In this document: positions 57,014 to 64,000 of the stretch, piece after piece
Numbering within the stretch: position 1 is the stretch's first letter
Layout: each line of letters begins with the position of its first letter
Source of the DNA: Roseibium salinum
GTDB taxonomy: Bacteria > Pseudomonadota > Alphaproteobacteria > Rhizobiales > Stappiaceae
NCBI RefSeq assembly: GCF_026240905.1
Contig: NZ_JAPEVI010000003.1
Coordinates: 4,714,501 to 4,778,500 of the forward strand
DNA length: 64,000 nucleotides
Reading direction: 5' to 3'
The notes under the pieces: model-generated
Seen by the model: the letters and a program-made list of their open reading frames with translations, nothing else
Told to the model about the DNA's origin: nothing
Databases searched by the model: none
Translations under genes and position numbers: made by a program

Positions 57014-57853
57014 ATGAGCACCATGATCAAAATGGTTCGTTCCTTCGCAGCGGTGGCGGCGTTCGCCATCGCAACCCCGGCTCTCGCGGCAGGCGAAGGT
57101 CCGCATATCGATCGTCAGGAATGGTCGTTTGCCGGTCCGTTCGGCCAGTACGACCGGGGCCAGCTGCAGCGCGGCTTCAAGATCTACCGCGAAGTCTGTT
57201 CTTCCTGTCACGGCCTGCGCCTGGTCGCCTTCCGCAACCTTGCCGAAGAAGGCGGCCCGAGCTTCAGCGAAGACCAGGCAAAGCAGATCGCTTCGGAATA
57301 CACCGTCATCGACGGTCCGAACGATGACGGTGAGATGTACGAGCGCCCGGCGATTCTCGCGGACAAGTTCCCGTCTCCGTTCCCGAACGAGCAGGCGGCC
57401 CGTGCCGCTAACGGCGGCGCTTATCCGCCGGATTTCTCGCTGCTGGCAAAGGCGCGGGCGGCGCATCGCGGTTTCCCGTGGTTCGTCTTCGACGCCTTCA
57501 CCCAGTACCAGGAAAACGGCCCGGACTACATCTACTCGCTGCTGACCGGCTATGAGGAAGACCCGCAAGGCATCGAAGTGCCGCCCGGGCAGTACTACAA
57601 CCACTCGTTCATCTCCGGCAACTTCCTTGCCATGGCCCCGCCGCTCTTCGACGAACTGGTCGAGTATACCGACGGGACGCCGATGACGGTCGACCAGTAT
57701 GCCAGGGATGTTTCGGCGTTCATGATGTGGGCCGCCGAGCCGCATCTGGAAGAGCGGAAGAAGATCGGGTTCCGCGTAATGGTCTTCCTGATCGTCTTCG
57801 CTGGCCTGCTCTACTTCACCAAGCGGAAGATCTGGCGCAACGTTGAGCATTGA
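57014..57853 (+). CDS. petC: Ubiquinol-cytochrome c reductase cytochrome c1 subunit
   Basis: 279 residues. A signal peptide (ending AIATPALAAG) is followed by the haem-binding motif VCSSCHGL and the axial Met in SGNFLAMAPPL. A C-terminal membrane anchor (GFRVMVFLIVFAGLLYFTKRK) holds it in the membrane. It passes electrons to cytochrome c. Last gene of the petABC operon; a strong terminator follows. Confidence 0.97.
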   Translation: MSTMIKMVRSFAAVAAFAIATPALAAGEGPHIDRQEWSFAGPFGQYDRGQLQRGFKIYREVCSSCHGLRLVAFRNLAEEGGPSFSEDQAKQIASEYTVIDGPNDDGEMYERPAILADKFPSPFPNEQAARAANGGAYPPDFSLLAKARAAHRGFPWFVFDAFTQYQENGPDYIYSLLTGYEEDPQGIEVPPGQYYNHSFISGNFLAMAPPLFDELVEYTDGTPMTVDQYARDVSAFMMWAAEPHLEERKKIGFRVMVFLIVFAGLLYFTKRKIWRNVEH

Positions 57854-57878
57854 TTGAACGTTGACACAATGCAATATG

Positions 57879-57909
57879 AAAGCCGCCGGTTGTGCCCGGC
57901 GGCTTTTTC
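57879..57909 (+). terminator. Rho-independent terminator after petABC
   Basis: AAAGCCGCCGG-TTGTG-CCCGGCGGCTTTTT: a GC-rich stem with a five-T tail, 26 bases after the petC stop. Confidence 0.95.
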
Positions 57910-57923
57910 GTGAGAGGTAAGCG

Positions 57924-58415
57924 ATGCGCCGCATAGTGATCTTCCTCGGGGTGATCCTTTTCCCCGTGTCCGCCCTGTCGCAATCGGCTGCGGTGCACAC
58001 GGTATCCGTACTGGATCTGCAGGTAGCGCTTAGGGCGGCACTTCGGGCGGTGGAAGTGTGCAGCGAGGCCGGCCATCAGGCGGCCGCCTCCGTTGTCGAC
58101 CGGTTCGGCGTCGAGCAGGTGACCCTGCGCAACAACATGGCAGGCGCCCATGCGGCCGAGGCAGCGCGGCGCAAGGCATGGACGGCGGCGAGCTTCAATA
58201 TGCCGACTTCGGAAATCGACGAGACCGAGACCGGCGGCGATGTTTCCGGAACCACCGGCATCCCGCGGGAGGTTCCGATCGGGGGCGGGCTGCCGATTGT
58301 CTCGCAATCGGGCGAGCTCCTGGGAGGGATTGGCGTTGCCGGCGGCGGCAGCGGGGAAACCGAGGCCAAATGCGCCAGGGCCGGCCTTGACGCCATCGCC
58401 GATCAGTTGAAATAA
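57924..58415 (+). CDS. Secreted HbpS/GlcG-like haem-binding family protein
   Basis: 163 residues. A signal peptide (MRRIVIFLGVILFPVSALS) precedes the HbpS/GlcG (DUF336) fold: ALRAVEVCSEAGHQAAASVVD, AEAARRKAWTAASFN, the ending GGGLPIVSQSGELLGGIGVAGG. These proteins bind haem or related ligands, or act as small redox-linked sensors. A mature protein of this size in the periplasm fits. It starts 71 bases after the petC stop, past the terminator, so it has its own promoter or reads through. Confidence 0.85.
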   Translation: MRRIVIFLGVILFPVSALSQSAAVHTVSVLDLQVALRAALRAVEVCSEAGHQAAASVVDRFGVEQVTLRNNMAGAHAAEAARRKAWTAASFNMPTSEIDETETGGDVSGTTGIPREVPIGGGLPIVSQSGELLGGIGVAGGGSGETEAKCARAGLDAIADQLK

Positions 58416-58452
58416 CCGGTTCAGATTCATTCGAAAAAAGGCGGAAGCGGGT

Positions 58453-59328
58453 ATGGCAGACGCAGTCTTGGGCATCATTGGCGGTTCCGGCATCTACGAT
58501 TTGCCGGGGTTGGAAAATTCCGAATGGATAACCGTTGAGAGCCCCTGGGGCACGCCTTCCGATCAGGTGCGCATCGGCACCATCGACGGCCTCAAGATCG
58601 TGTTCCTGCCGCGTCATGGCCGCGGCCATGTCTATTCGCCGACCACCATCAATTACCGCGCCAATATCGATGTGATGAAGCGCTGCGGCGTCACCGACCT
58701 TCTGTCGGTTTCCGCCTGCGGCTCGTTGAAGGAGGAACTGGCGCCGGGCACTTTCGTACTGGTGGATCAGTTCATCGACCGCACCTTTTCGCGCGAGAAG
58801 AGCTTCTTCGGCACCGGCTGCGTCGCCCATGTTTCCATGGCCATGCCGGTCAGCCCGAAACTGGTCGACGCCGTGGCCGCGGCGGCGGAGGCCGAAAGCC
58901 TGGCCTACAAGAGGGGCGGAACCTATCTCGTGATGGAAGGTCCGCAATTCTCCTCCCTCGCCGAAAGCCGCCTCTACCGCTCCTGGGGATGCGACGTGAT
59001 CGGCATGACCAACATGCCGGAGGCAAAGCTCGCCCGGGAAGCGGAAATCAGCTACGCCACAATTGCGATGATCACCGACTATGACAGCTGGCATCCGGAT
59101 CACGGCGAAGTGGATATCCAGGCGATCATCAAGGTTCTGCATGACAATGCGGAGAACGCTCAGCGGCTCGTTGCCCGTGTCGCACGGGATCTGCCGCGCG
59201 AACACCAGTCCTGCCCGGCAGGCTCCGACACCGCCTTGGAATTCGCGATGATGACGGCCGCCGAAAAGCGCGATCCCGAGCTTGTCGCCAGGCTGGATGC
59301 GGTCGCCGGCCGGGTCCTCAACAGATAG
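58453..59328 (+). CDS. mtnP: S-methyl-5'-thioadenosine phosphorylase
   Basis: 291 residues. It splits methylthioadenosine into adenine and methylthioribose-1-phosphate. Phosphate-binding sites GIIGGSGIYDLPGL and PRHGRGHVYSPTTINYRAN (in two parts) are visible, as is the substrate segment TYLVMEGPQFSSLAESRLYR and the Met/Asp strand NMPEAKLAREAEI. The next gene, apt, recovers the adenine; the following isomerase, mtnA, is elsewhere in the window. Confidence 0.97.
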   Translation: MADAVLGIIGGSGIYDLPGLENSEWITVESPWGTPSDQVRIGTIDGLKIVFLPRHGRGHVYSPTTINYRANIDVMKRCGVTDLLSVSACGSLKEELAPGTFVLVDQFIDRTFSREKSFFGTGCVAHVSMAMPVSPKLVDAVAAAAEAESLAYKRGGTYLVMEGPQFSSLAESRLYRSWGCDVIGMTNMPEAKLAREAEISYATIAMITDYDSWHPDHGEVDIQAIIKVLHDNAENAQRLVARVARDLPREHQSCPAGSDTALEFAMMTAAEKRDPELVARLDAVAGRVLNR

Positions 59329-59529
59329 CCCGCGCTTGACGCAAAATCGCTTCGACCACCGGACCAAACTTGTTATAAGCGTCGGTCGGGGCACAGGCCG
59401 GAAAGACGAAACGCAGTGCAATTCCTGCGTCTGTTGATGCCGGTCTGGTGCGAATATTTGTATTGCGGCGGTTCACTCCCGCGAAAACCGGTCTCCACTT
59501 TGCTGGAACTGTATCAGAAAGAGAGCTCG

Positions 59530-60078
59530 ATGACCGAACAGACGATCAAGGATGAATTGATCACCGCGATCCGGACGATCAAGGACTATCCGAAAGAAGG
59601 TATTCTGTTCAGGGACATCACCACGCTTCTTGGCAACGCACGGGCCTTCCGACGGACCGTCGATGCGCTGGTCCAGCCTTGGGCGGGATCGAAGGTCGAC
59701 CAGATTGCCGGCATCGAGGCGCGCGGTTTCATCCTGGGCGGGGCTGTCGCCCATCAGCTTTCCGCCGGTTTTGTGCCGATCCGCAAGAAAGGCAAGCTGC
59801 CGCACGAGACCGTGCGCATCGCCTATTCGCTGGAATACGGCCTCGATGAAATGGAAATGCACAAGGACGCCATCCGGCCGGGTGACAGGGTCATTGTGGT
59901 CGATGACCTGATCGCCACCGGCGGAACCGCGGAGGCCGCCTGCAGGCTCCTGCGGTCCATGGGCGCCAATATCGAGGCAGCCTGTTTCATCGTCGACCTG
60001 CCGGACCTTGGCGGAAGCAAACGGCTGGAAGCGATGAATGTGCCGGTCCGCACTCTGGTGGACTTTCCGGGTCACTGA
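59530..60078 (+). CDS. apt: Adenine phosphoribosyltransferase
   Basis: 182 residues. It makes AMP from adenine and PRPP. Motifs: [16 protein letters not shown], the flexible loop [17 protein letters not shown] and the PRPP site [17 protein letters not shown]. The ATG at 59530 gives the family length; an upstream open frame to 59416 is not conserved. It lies 200 bases after mtnP on the same strand, coupling adenine release and reuse. Confidence 0.98.
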   Translation: MTEQTIKDELITAIRTIKDYPKEGILFRDITTLLGNARAFRRTVDALVQPWAGSKVDQIAGIEARGFILGGAVAHQLSAGFVPIRKKGKLPHETVRIAYSLEYGLDEMEMHKDAIRPGDRVIVVDDLIATGGTAEAACRLLRSMGANIEAACFIVDLPDLGGSKRLEAMNVPVRTLVDFPGH

Positions 60079-60083
60079 TCGGC

Positions 60084-60746
60084 ATGGCTGAAAGAGGCGG
60101 GGATGAGATCGCAACACCGGGGTTCACGCAGGAGTTCCGGCAGGATTTTGAAACGCTGCTGAAATGGCGCCGGGACGTGCGCCGGTTCAAGACGGAGCCG
60201 CTGCCGGCCGGCATGCTCGAACGCCTCCTGGGCCTGGCCGATCTTGCGCCGTCCGTCGGCAACAGTCAGCCGTGGCGGATCGTCATTGTTGACGGTCCGG
60301 AGAAGCGGGCGCGGGTGATTTCTTCCTTCGAGGCGGAAAACGAAGCGGCCGCGCAGCGGTATGACGACGACAAGGCCGCCCATTACCGGCAGCTCAAGCT
60401 GGCGGGACTGAAGGAAGCGCCCGTCCATCTGGCCGTGTTCAGCGACGACGATCCCGTGCAGGGGCACGGGCTCGGACGGACCACGATGCCGGAGACACTT
60501 GCCTATTCCACCGTCAGCATGATCCACACGTTCTGGCTGGCGGCCCGGGTGGAGGGCATTGGTGTCGGCTGGGTCTCCATCCTCGATCCCGAGGCGGTGG
60601 CCCGCATACTGCAGGTTGACGCAGACTGGCGGCTCGTGGCTTATCTATGCGTGGGCTTTCCGGAAGAAGAACATATCGATCCGGAACTGGAACGTGTGCG
60701 CTGGCAGGCGCGCAGTCCACTGGAGACGCGGCTGTTCCGCCGTTAG
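60084..60746 (+). CDS. bluB: 5,6-dimethylbenzimidazole synthase BluB
   Basis: 220 residues, a nitroreductase-fold flavin destructase that makes the lower ligand of vitamin B12 from FMN. Motifs: LKWRRDVRRFKTEPLP, LAPSVGNSQPWRIVIV, MIHTFWLAARVEGIGVGWVSI (in two parts) and the ending CVGFPEEEHIDPELE. It stands five bases after the apt stop. No cobalamin riboswitch was found upstream. Confidence 0.95.
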   Translation: MAERGGDEIATPGFTQEFRQDFETLLKWRRDVRRFKTEPLPAGMLERLLGLADLAPSVGNSQPWRIVIVDGPEKRARVISSFEAENEAAAQRYDDDKAAHYRQLKLAGLKEAPVHLAVFSDDDPVQGHGLGRTTMPETLAYSTVSMIHTFWLAARVEGIGVGWVSILDPEAVARILQVDADWRLVAYLCVGFPEEEHIDPELERVRWQARSPLETRLFRR

Positions 60747-60798
60747 ATCAAGGTGCTGGGGCACCAATCGAAGGCAAAGTTGTTCTGGGAGGTCCTTC

Positions 60799-61278
60799 AT
60801 GGCAGTGATCATTCGCCCAACGGAAGACGGCGATCATGATGTCGTGCATCAGATGCTCACGGAGCGCTGGACAGGGCCGGACATCATGCTCGACCACCAG
60901 ATGGTCGATGCATCGCGGCTGCCGGGCTATGTTGCCTTTGACGGGGATGATCTTGTCGGACTGGTGACATTGATCAAGCGTGAGAAGGAATGGGAAATCC
61001 TGACGCTGGATTCGCTCAACCGCTGGGGCGGGGTGGGAAGCCAGCTCCTTGATGCCGTGGTAAGCGATGCGCGCGCAAACAACATTCCGCGTCTCATCGT
61101 GCGAACCTCCAACGACAATCTGGATGCTTTCCGTTTCTATCAGCGCCGCGGATTCCGACTGGAGCGGGTCGGCCGGGGCGTTATCGACGAGGAACGGGAG
61201 CTGAAACCGGGCATTCCGCTGCGCGGCGACTACGGCATCGAAATTCACGACGAGATCCTGTTCGCGCGAACGCTGTAA
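60799..61278 (+). CDS. GNAT family N-acetyltransferase
   Basis: 159 residues with a strong ribosome site (GGGAGG). The acetyl-CoA-binding strand and loop are ILTLDSLNRWGGVGSQLLDAVV; the later strand RLIVRTSNDNLDAFRFYQRRGF is typical for this family. Substrate unknown. It lies 52 bases after bluB on the same strand. Confidence 0.88.
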   Translation: MAVIIRPTEDGDHDVVHQMLTERWTGPDIMLDHQMVDASRLPGYVAFDGDDLVGLVTLIKREKEWEILTLDSLNRWGGVGSQLLDAVVSDARANNIPRLIVRTSNDNLDAFRFYQRRGFRLERVGRGVIDEERELKPGIPLRGDYGIEIHDEILFARTL

Positions 61279-61404
61279 GCAAATTCGATTCTTTCGAACT
61301 TCAGGCGAAGGCTGCACGTTCACTGACTCGTAAACTCTGTTTGGCGGCCCAGTGCCGCGGGGTTGCCGCGGAATGTGATGTGCGGCCGGCCAAAACCTCA
61401 CACG

Positions 61405-61559
61405 GTCACCGCGGACGCAGCGAAGCGGAGATTCGGGGCCTACTCGCTGATCCGCTTGCCGAAGGGGCAGAAATTTGCAGGTGGACCCTCCGCATGCGAT
61501 TCCGACGTCTCTGGAAATGAGTAGGCCCCGGCTCTGCGCTGGCGATTGGCCGGGGTGAC
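61405..61559. repeat. BIME-like imperfect inverted repeat
   Basis: Left arm 61405-61445, right arm 61519-61559, 41 bases each, about 29 of 41 pairs alike. The innermost 11 bases (GGGGCCTACTC / GAGTAGGCCCC) pair perfectly, as do the outermost GTCACC/GGTGAC. The spacer is 73 bases. It lies in the 341-base gap between convergent genes, which is otherwise empty. Confidence 0.7.
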
Positions 61560-61619
61560 ACGGAGAGCCATGCTCACCTTAACGGTCGAGCCGGTCCAAC
61601 CGTTTTGAACCAGTCCCTG

Positions 61620-62099
61620 CTATCTCATCCGCCGCTCGACAAAGACGGTTCCCTTGAAGGAGAACACGAGTTCGTCCTTCTGGTTATGTGCCAGCATGTC
61701 CGAATGCACCAGGCCCCAGTCGGGGCGGCTGCGGCTTTCGGTCTTGCCGGTCACGACGCGCTTGTACCGCAGCGTGTCTGCGACATAGACCGGCTTGAGC
61801 CACTTGAGATCCTCAAAGCCGGGCGAGGGGCCGAGCCGGGCGGGTGTCCGGCCCTGTCTTGACACTTCCTCGTTCTGCTTCTGGTGCGCCGTGACCCACA
61901 GTTTCATGAAGATCGAGGCCGTGTGCCAGCCGGACGCGCACAGGTGCCGGAAATGGGTCTTGGCGGCTTCTTCTTCGCTGAGGTGAAAGGGCTGGGGATC
62001 GTATTTTTCGGCAAACCGGATGATTTCGTCTTTGGTGAAGGTGTGCTCGCCGAGCTCGAGCGTATCGCCGATCCCGATATCTTCGAAAAAGTCCGTCAC
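61620..62099 (-). CDS. MaoC-like dehydratase domain protein (paralog 1)
   Basis: 159 residues with a hot-dog fold. The MaoC signature YDPQPFHLSEEEAAKTHF carries the Asp-His pair of hydratases, and ASGWHTASIF follows. The GTG at 62099 overlaps the stop of the upstream paralog by four bases (GTGA), so the two are coupled and perhaps form a heterodimer. They may act on beta-hydroxyacyl-CoA or similar thioesters; the exact substrate is unknown. Confidence 0.9.
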   Translation of the reverse strand: MTDFFEDIGIGDTLELGEHTFTKDEIIRFAEKYDPQPFHLSEEEAAKTHFRHLCASGWHTASIFMKLWVTAHQKQNEEVSRQGRTPARLGPSPGFEDLKWLKPVYVADTLRYKRVVTGKTESRSRPDWGLVHSDMLAHNQKDELVFSFKGTVFVERRMR

Positions 62100-62554
62100 G
62101 CCGCCGGCTCCCTTTTTGCAAACAGGATCGGGTTCTCCCACTCGACGACCCCAGTGCCCGTCTGGTTGGCGGCGGTCACGCGGACGGTGACGATGCCGAG
62201 GTCCGGTCTGGAGCGCAGGTCCCGGGTCGTCAGGACATCCGCCCTGGCCGTCAGGGTGTCTCCGGGACGCACCGGATGCTTCCACTGCAGCCTGGTCATG
62301 CCGGGAGAGCCGCGGCCGGCGGATTTGTTCAGGAGCCCGGTCGCAAGCAGGCGCATGACCAGGGAACCGGTGTGCCAGCCGGATGCGGCGAGCCCTCCGA
62401 GCAGGGAGGCGCTGCCTGCTTCTTCGCTCAGGTGAAAGGGCTGCGGGTCGAATTCGGAGGCAAACCCGATGATTTCCTCCCGGCTCACCGTCAGGGAGCC
62501 CAGATCGAACGACTGGCCGGGGGCGAAATCCTCAAAGTGAAACAGATCGGACAT
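62096..62554 (-). CDS. MaoC-like dehydratase domain protein (paralog 2)
   Basis: 152 residues from the ATG at 62554. Signature FDPQPFHLSEEAGSASLLGG and AASGWHTGSLVMRLL mirror those of the partner gene, so the two arose by duplication. It is the first gene of the pair. The longer frame to 62611 adds an unconserved leader. Confidence 0.9.
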   Translation of the reverse strand: MSDLFHFEDFAPGQSFDLGSLTVSREEIIGFASEFDPQPFHLSEEAGSASLLGGLAASGWHTGSLVMRLLATGLLNKSAGRGSPGMTRLQWKHPVRPGDTLTARADVLTTRDLRSRPDLGIVTVRVTAANQTGTGVVEWENPILFAKREPAA

Positions 62555-62626
62555 GAAACTCGGTACTTGCTTTCGACGTAGTGGAAACGCGGGCGCGCCG
62601 CGTTTCCGCAAAGGCCCGGGGGCCGC

Positions 62627-62989
62627 TCAGTCGAAATAGATTTCGTTGTCATCCAGATAGACGTTGCTGGATTCGCAGATATCGATGTCGATCGGGTCGT
62701 CCAGAACTTCGTCGTCGTTTTCTCCCAGCCAGCCGACCTGAAGGGTCTGGGCACAGTTGCCTGTGGATGCGAGAAACTCGGCCTGGACGGATTCGCCGGG
62801 CGCGAGCGGCCCGGAAAGCCAGTTGTCACTCCAGCCGGAGCCGTCGTTCGTATAGAAGCCGACTACGGTGTTTTCCGAAGTGTTGTTATAGACCTGGAAA
62901 TACCCTTGCGAACCGGTGCCTTGCGCAAGCGCGGCCGTTGCCGATACCAACAGAGCCAAGCCGATGGCGGCTGATTTCAAAACCTGCAT
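62627..62989 (-). CDS. Small secreted acidic protein
   Basis: 120 residues from the ATG at 62989 (GGAAGAGGAA upstream). Signal peptide MQVLKSAAIGLALLVSATAA LAQ, cut after LAQ. The mature part is acidic and rich in Asn, Gly, Asp and aromatic residues, with two Cys (NCAQTLQVGW, IDICESSN) that may form a disulfide. No family recognised. Its upstream region runs directly into the MITE-like element. Confidence 0.7.
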   Translation of the reverse strand: MQVLKSAAIGLALLVSATAALAQGTGSQGYFQVYNNTSENTVVGFYTNDGSGWSDNWLSGPLAPGESVQAEFLASTGNCAQTLQVGWLGENDDEVLDDPIDIDICESSNVYLDDNEIYFD

Positions 62990-63040
62990 TTCCTCTTCCC
63001 CGGCAGCGCTCTGCCCGAATGTTTGCGAAGGTGAGAAGTT

Positions 63041-63344
63041 AGAGCGTTTCTCGATCAAATCAAATCAAAGCATTTGATGAGGAAATCCGGCTCACTCGGC
63101 TAGGCGTATCGCGCAGTCCGATGTGGTGCATCGGGCAAGCGTTGCAACGAAGCCGATGGGCCGGATTTCTTCACCTTCGCGAGGGTGGAACATACCGGAT
63201 TCCAGACGTAGACGGGCCGGGCGATTTTGCCCTCTGGCGTTGTTGGTCTGCCATTGTGGTGGGTCACACCACCGCTGGCAAACCGCCTAGTCAGCGAACA
63301 AAATCGCCGCGGTCAAATGTTTTGATTTGATCGAGAAACGCTCT
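63041..63344. mobile_element. MITE-like element with terminal inverted repeats
   Basis: Left end 63041-63077 and right end 63313-63344 are inverted copies. The outer 24 bases (AGAGCGTTTCTCGATCAAAT...) match perfectly; the left arm then has a five-base duplication (TCAAA), after which seven of eight bases match. The interior has further inverted pairs (GAAATCCGGC/GCCGGATTTC, GGCGATTTT/AAAATCGCC). There is no transposase gene; at 304 bp it would be a non-autonomous element or a large structured repeat. Confidence 0.65.
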
Positions 63345-63426
63345 GGTTCCGGGTGGTGCGGAAGTAAATTGAAAACAGCGCCGAAAGCCCTTTTTCCGGT
63401 GCTTTCTGAACTGTGCGCGTCGGAGC

Positions 63427-63999
63427 CTAGATTTTCACGTATTTGCGCCAGTCATGCTCCTCCTTGAAACCCAGGACCTCGCGGATCTTGCGGTTGGAGA
63501 ACAGCGCTTCATGCTCGCCGAGCTCGCGGCTGACCGGGACGTTCGGGAAGAAGCGTTTCAGGATCTCCGTGTTGGGAATGTCGACGGAATTGGTGTCATT
63601 GCCCGCGTTGAAGACCTGATAGCCCAGCCCGTCCTTCTCCAGGCATAGATCGACGATCTGGCCGAGGTCGCGCGCATCGATATAGCAGAAGATGTTTCTG
63701 CGCCTCTGGGCGGGGTTCTTGAAGAAGTCGGGGAAGCGGTCATATTCGTGCGGTTCCATGACGTTGCCGATCCTCAGGGCGTAGATGTCGAACCCGGAGC
63801 GGCGCTGGAAAGCGCGGGCCGTCTGTTCGTTGACCACCTTGGAAAGCCCGTAGCTGTCCATGGGATTGACGTCATAGTCCTCCTCCACCGGCAGGACCGT
63901 CGGGTCGACGACGCCATCGGCAAAGCAGACGCCATAGGTGGTTTCAGACGAGGCGATGATGATCTTGCGGATGCCGAGCTTCACGGCGGCCTCGATCAC
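63427..63999 (-). CDS. NAD-dependent epimerase/dehydratase, C-terminal part (cut by window edge)
   Basis: 190 or more residues, running off the right edge. The extended-SDR active site is SSETTYGV and YGLSKVVNEQ (Ser, Tyr, Lys). Other segments are YALRIGNVMEPHEYDRFPDF, and FCYIDARDLGQIVDLCL, which belong to the sugar-nucleotide/uronate-type branch. The Rossmann N-terminus (GxxGxxG) lies outside the window, and so does the true start. Substrate unknown. Confidence 0.85.
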   Translation of the reverse strand: MIEAAVKLGIRKIIIASSETTYGVCFADGVVDPTVLPVEEDYDVNPMDSYGLSKVVNEQTARAFQRRSGFDIYALRIGNVMEPHEYDRFPDFFKNPAQRRRNIFCYIDARDLGQIVDLCLEKDGLGYQVFNAGNDTNSVDIPNTEILKRFFPNVPVSRELGEHEALFSNRKIREVLGFKEEHDWRKYVKI

Positions 64000-64000
64000 A

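Noticed and set aside
60000..60090. Cobalamin riboswitch before bluB
   Set aside because: bluB follows apt after five bases, leaving no room, and no B12-box-like segment was seen.

Overview
The window looks like a piece of an alphaproteobacterial chromosome, probably Hyphomicrobiales and perhaps a Roseibium/Labrenzia/Stappia-like genus. The grounds are a SciP gene (the CtrA antagonist found only in alphaproteobacteria), a perfect CtrA box in front of fliF, a FlbD-type flagellar regulator, a petABC cytochrome bc1 operon and an overall GC-rich sequence. The genus is inference; no rRNA or other decisive marker is present.

Bases 1 to about 12,170 read as a decayed accessory region. They hold the end of a Fic protein, a sugar-acid catabolism remnant (a 2-hydroxyacid dehydrogenase, an idnD gene with an internal deletion, an idnO-like dehydrogenase), a parD/parE pair with broken parE, a GSU2403-type nucleotidyltransferase with two tandem palindromes over its start, a cyclase-TolB-TPR protein, a RidA protein, an IS5-family remnant, a LysR regulator and a serine recombinase without its catalytic domain. 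The recombinase frame runs into an elongator tRNA-Met gene (12172-12248), the likely integration boundary. Four same-orientation copies of a roughly 55-bp repeat lie between the gene modules of the first 5.7 kb.

From 12.36 kb the sequence is gene-dense core genome. mnmA is followed by a flagellar block: fliK, flgD, sciP, fliF, fliG, fliH, fliN, flbD and flhA. As given, fliF and flbD each carry a frameshift. Next come mixed housekeeping genes (acetyltransferases, mtnA, a frameshifted metallophosphoesterase, two micro-ORFs, a NUDIX hydrolase, a glutathionyl-hydroquinone reductase) and a compact four-gene MoxR / DUF58 / DUF4159 / large membrane protein operon. A plus-strand run carries a DUF1285 protein, CoA pyrophosphatase, a DUF6111 protein, the CCA-adding enzyme and an HD-GYP protein, meeting hemF and trmL on the other strand.

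From 46 kb there are two related ABC exporters separated by a sensorless chemotaxis receptor, a GGDEF protein with a degenerate EAL domain and a small membrane protein. The petABC operon and its terminator follow, then a HbpS-like secreted protein, mtnP, apt, bluB and an acetyltransferase. The right end has two tandem MaoC-like genes, a small secreted protein, a MITE-like element (63041-63344) and a cut-off NAD-dependent epimerase.

Functionally the core part links motility (flagellum, CtrA/SciP control, chemotaxis receptor, c-di-GMP proteins), respiration (bc1 complex), haem and cobalamin synthesis steps, and methylthioadenosine salvage (mtnA, mtnP, apt).
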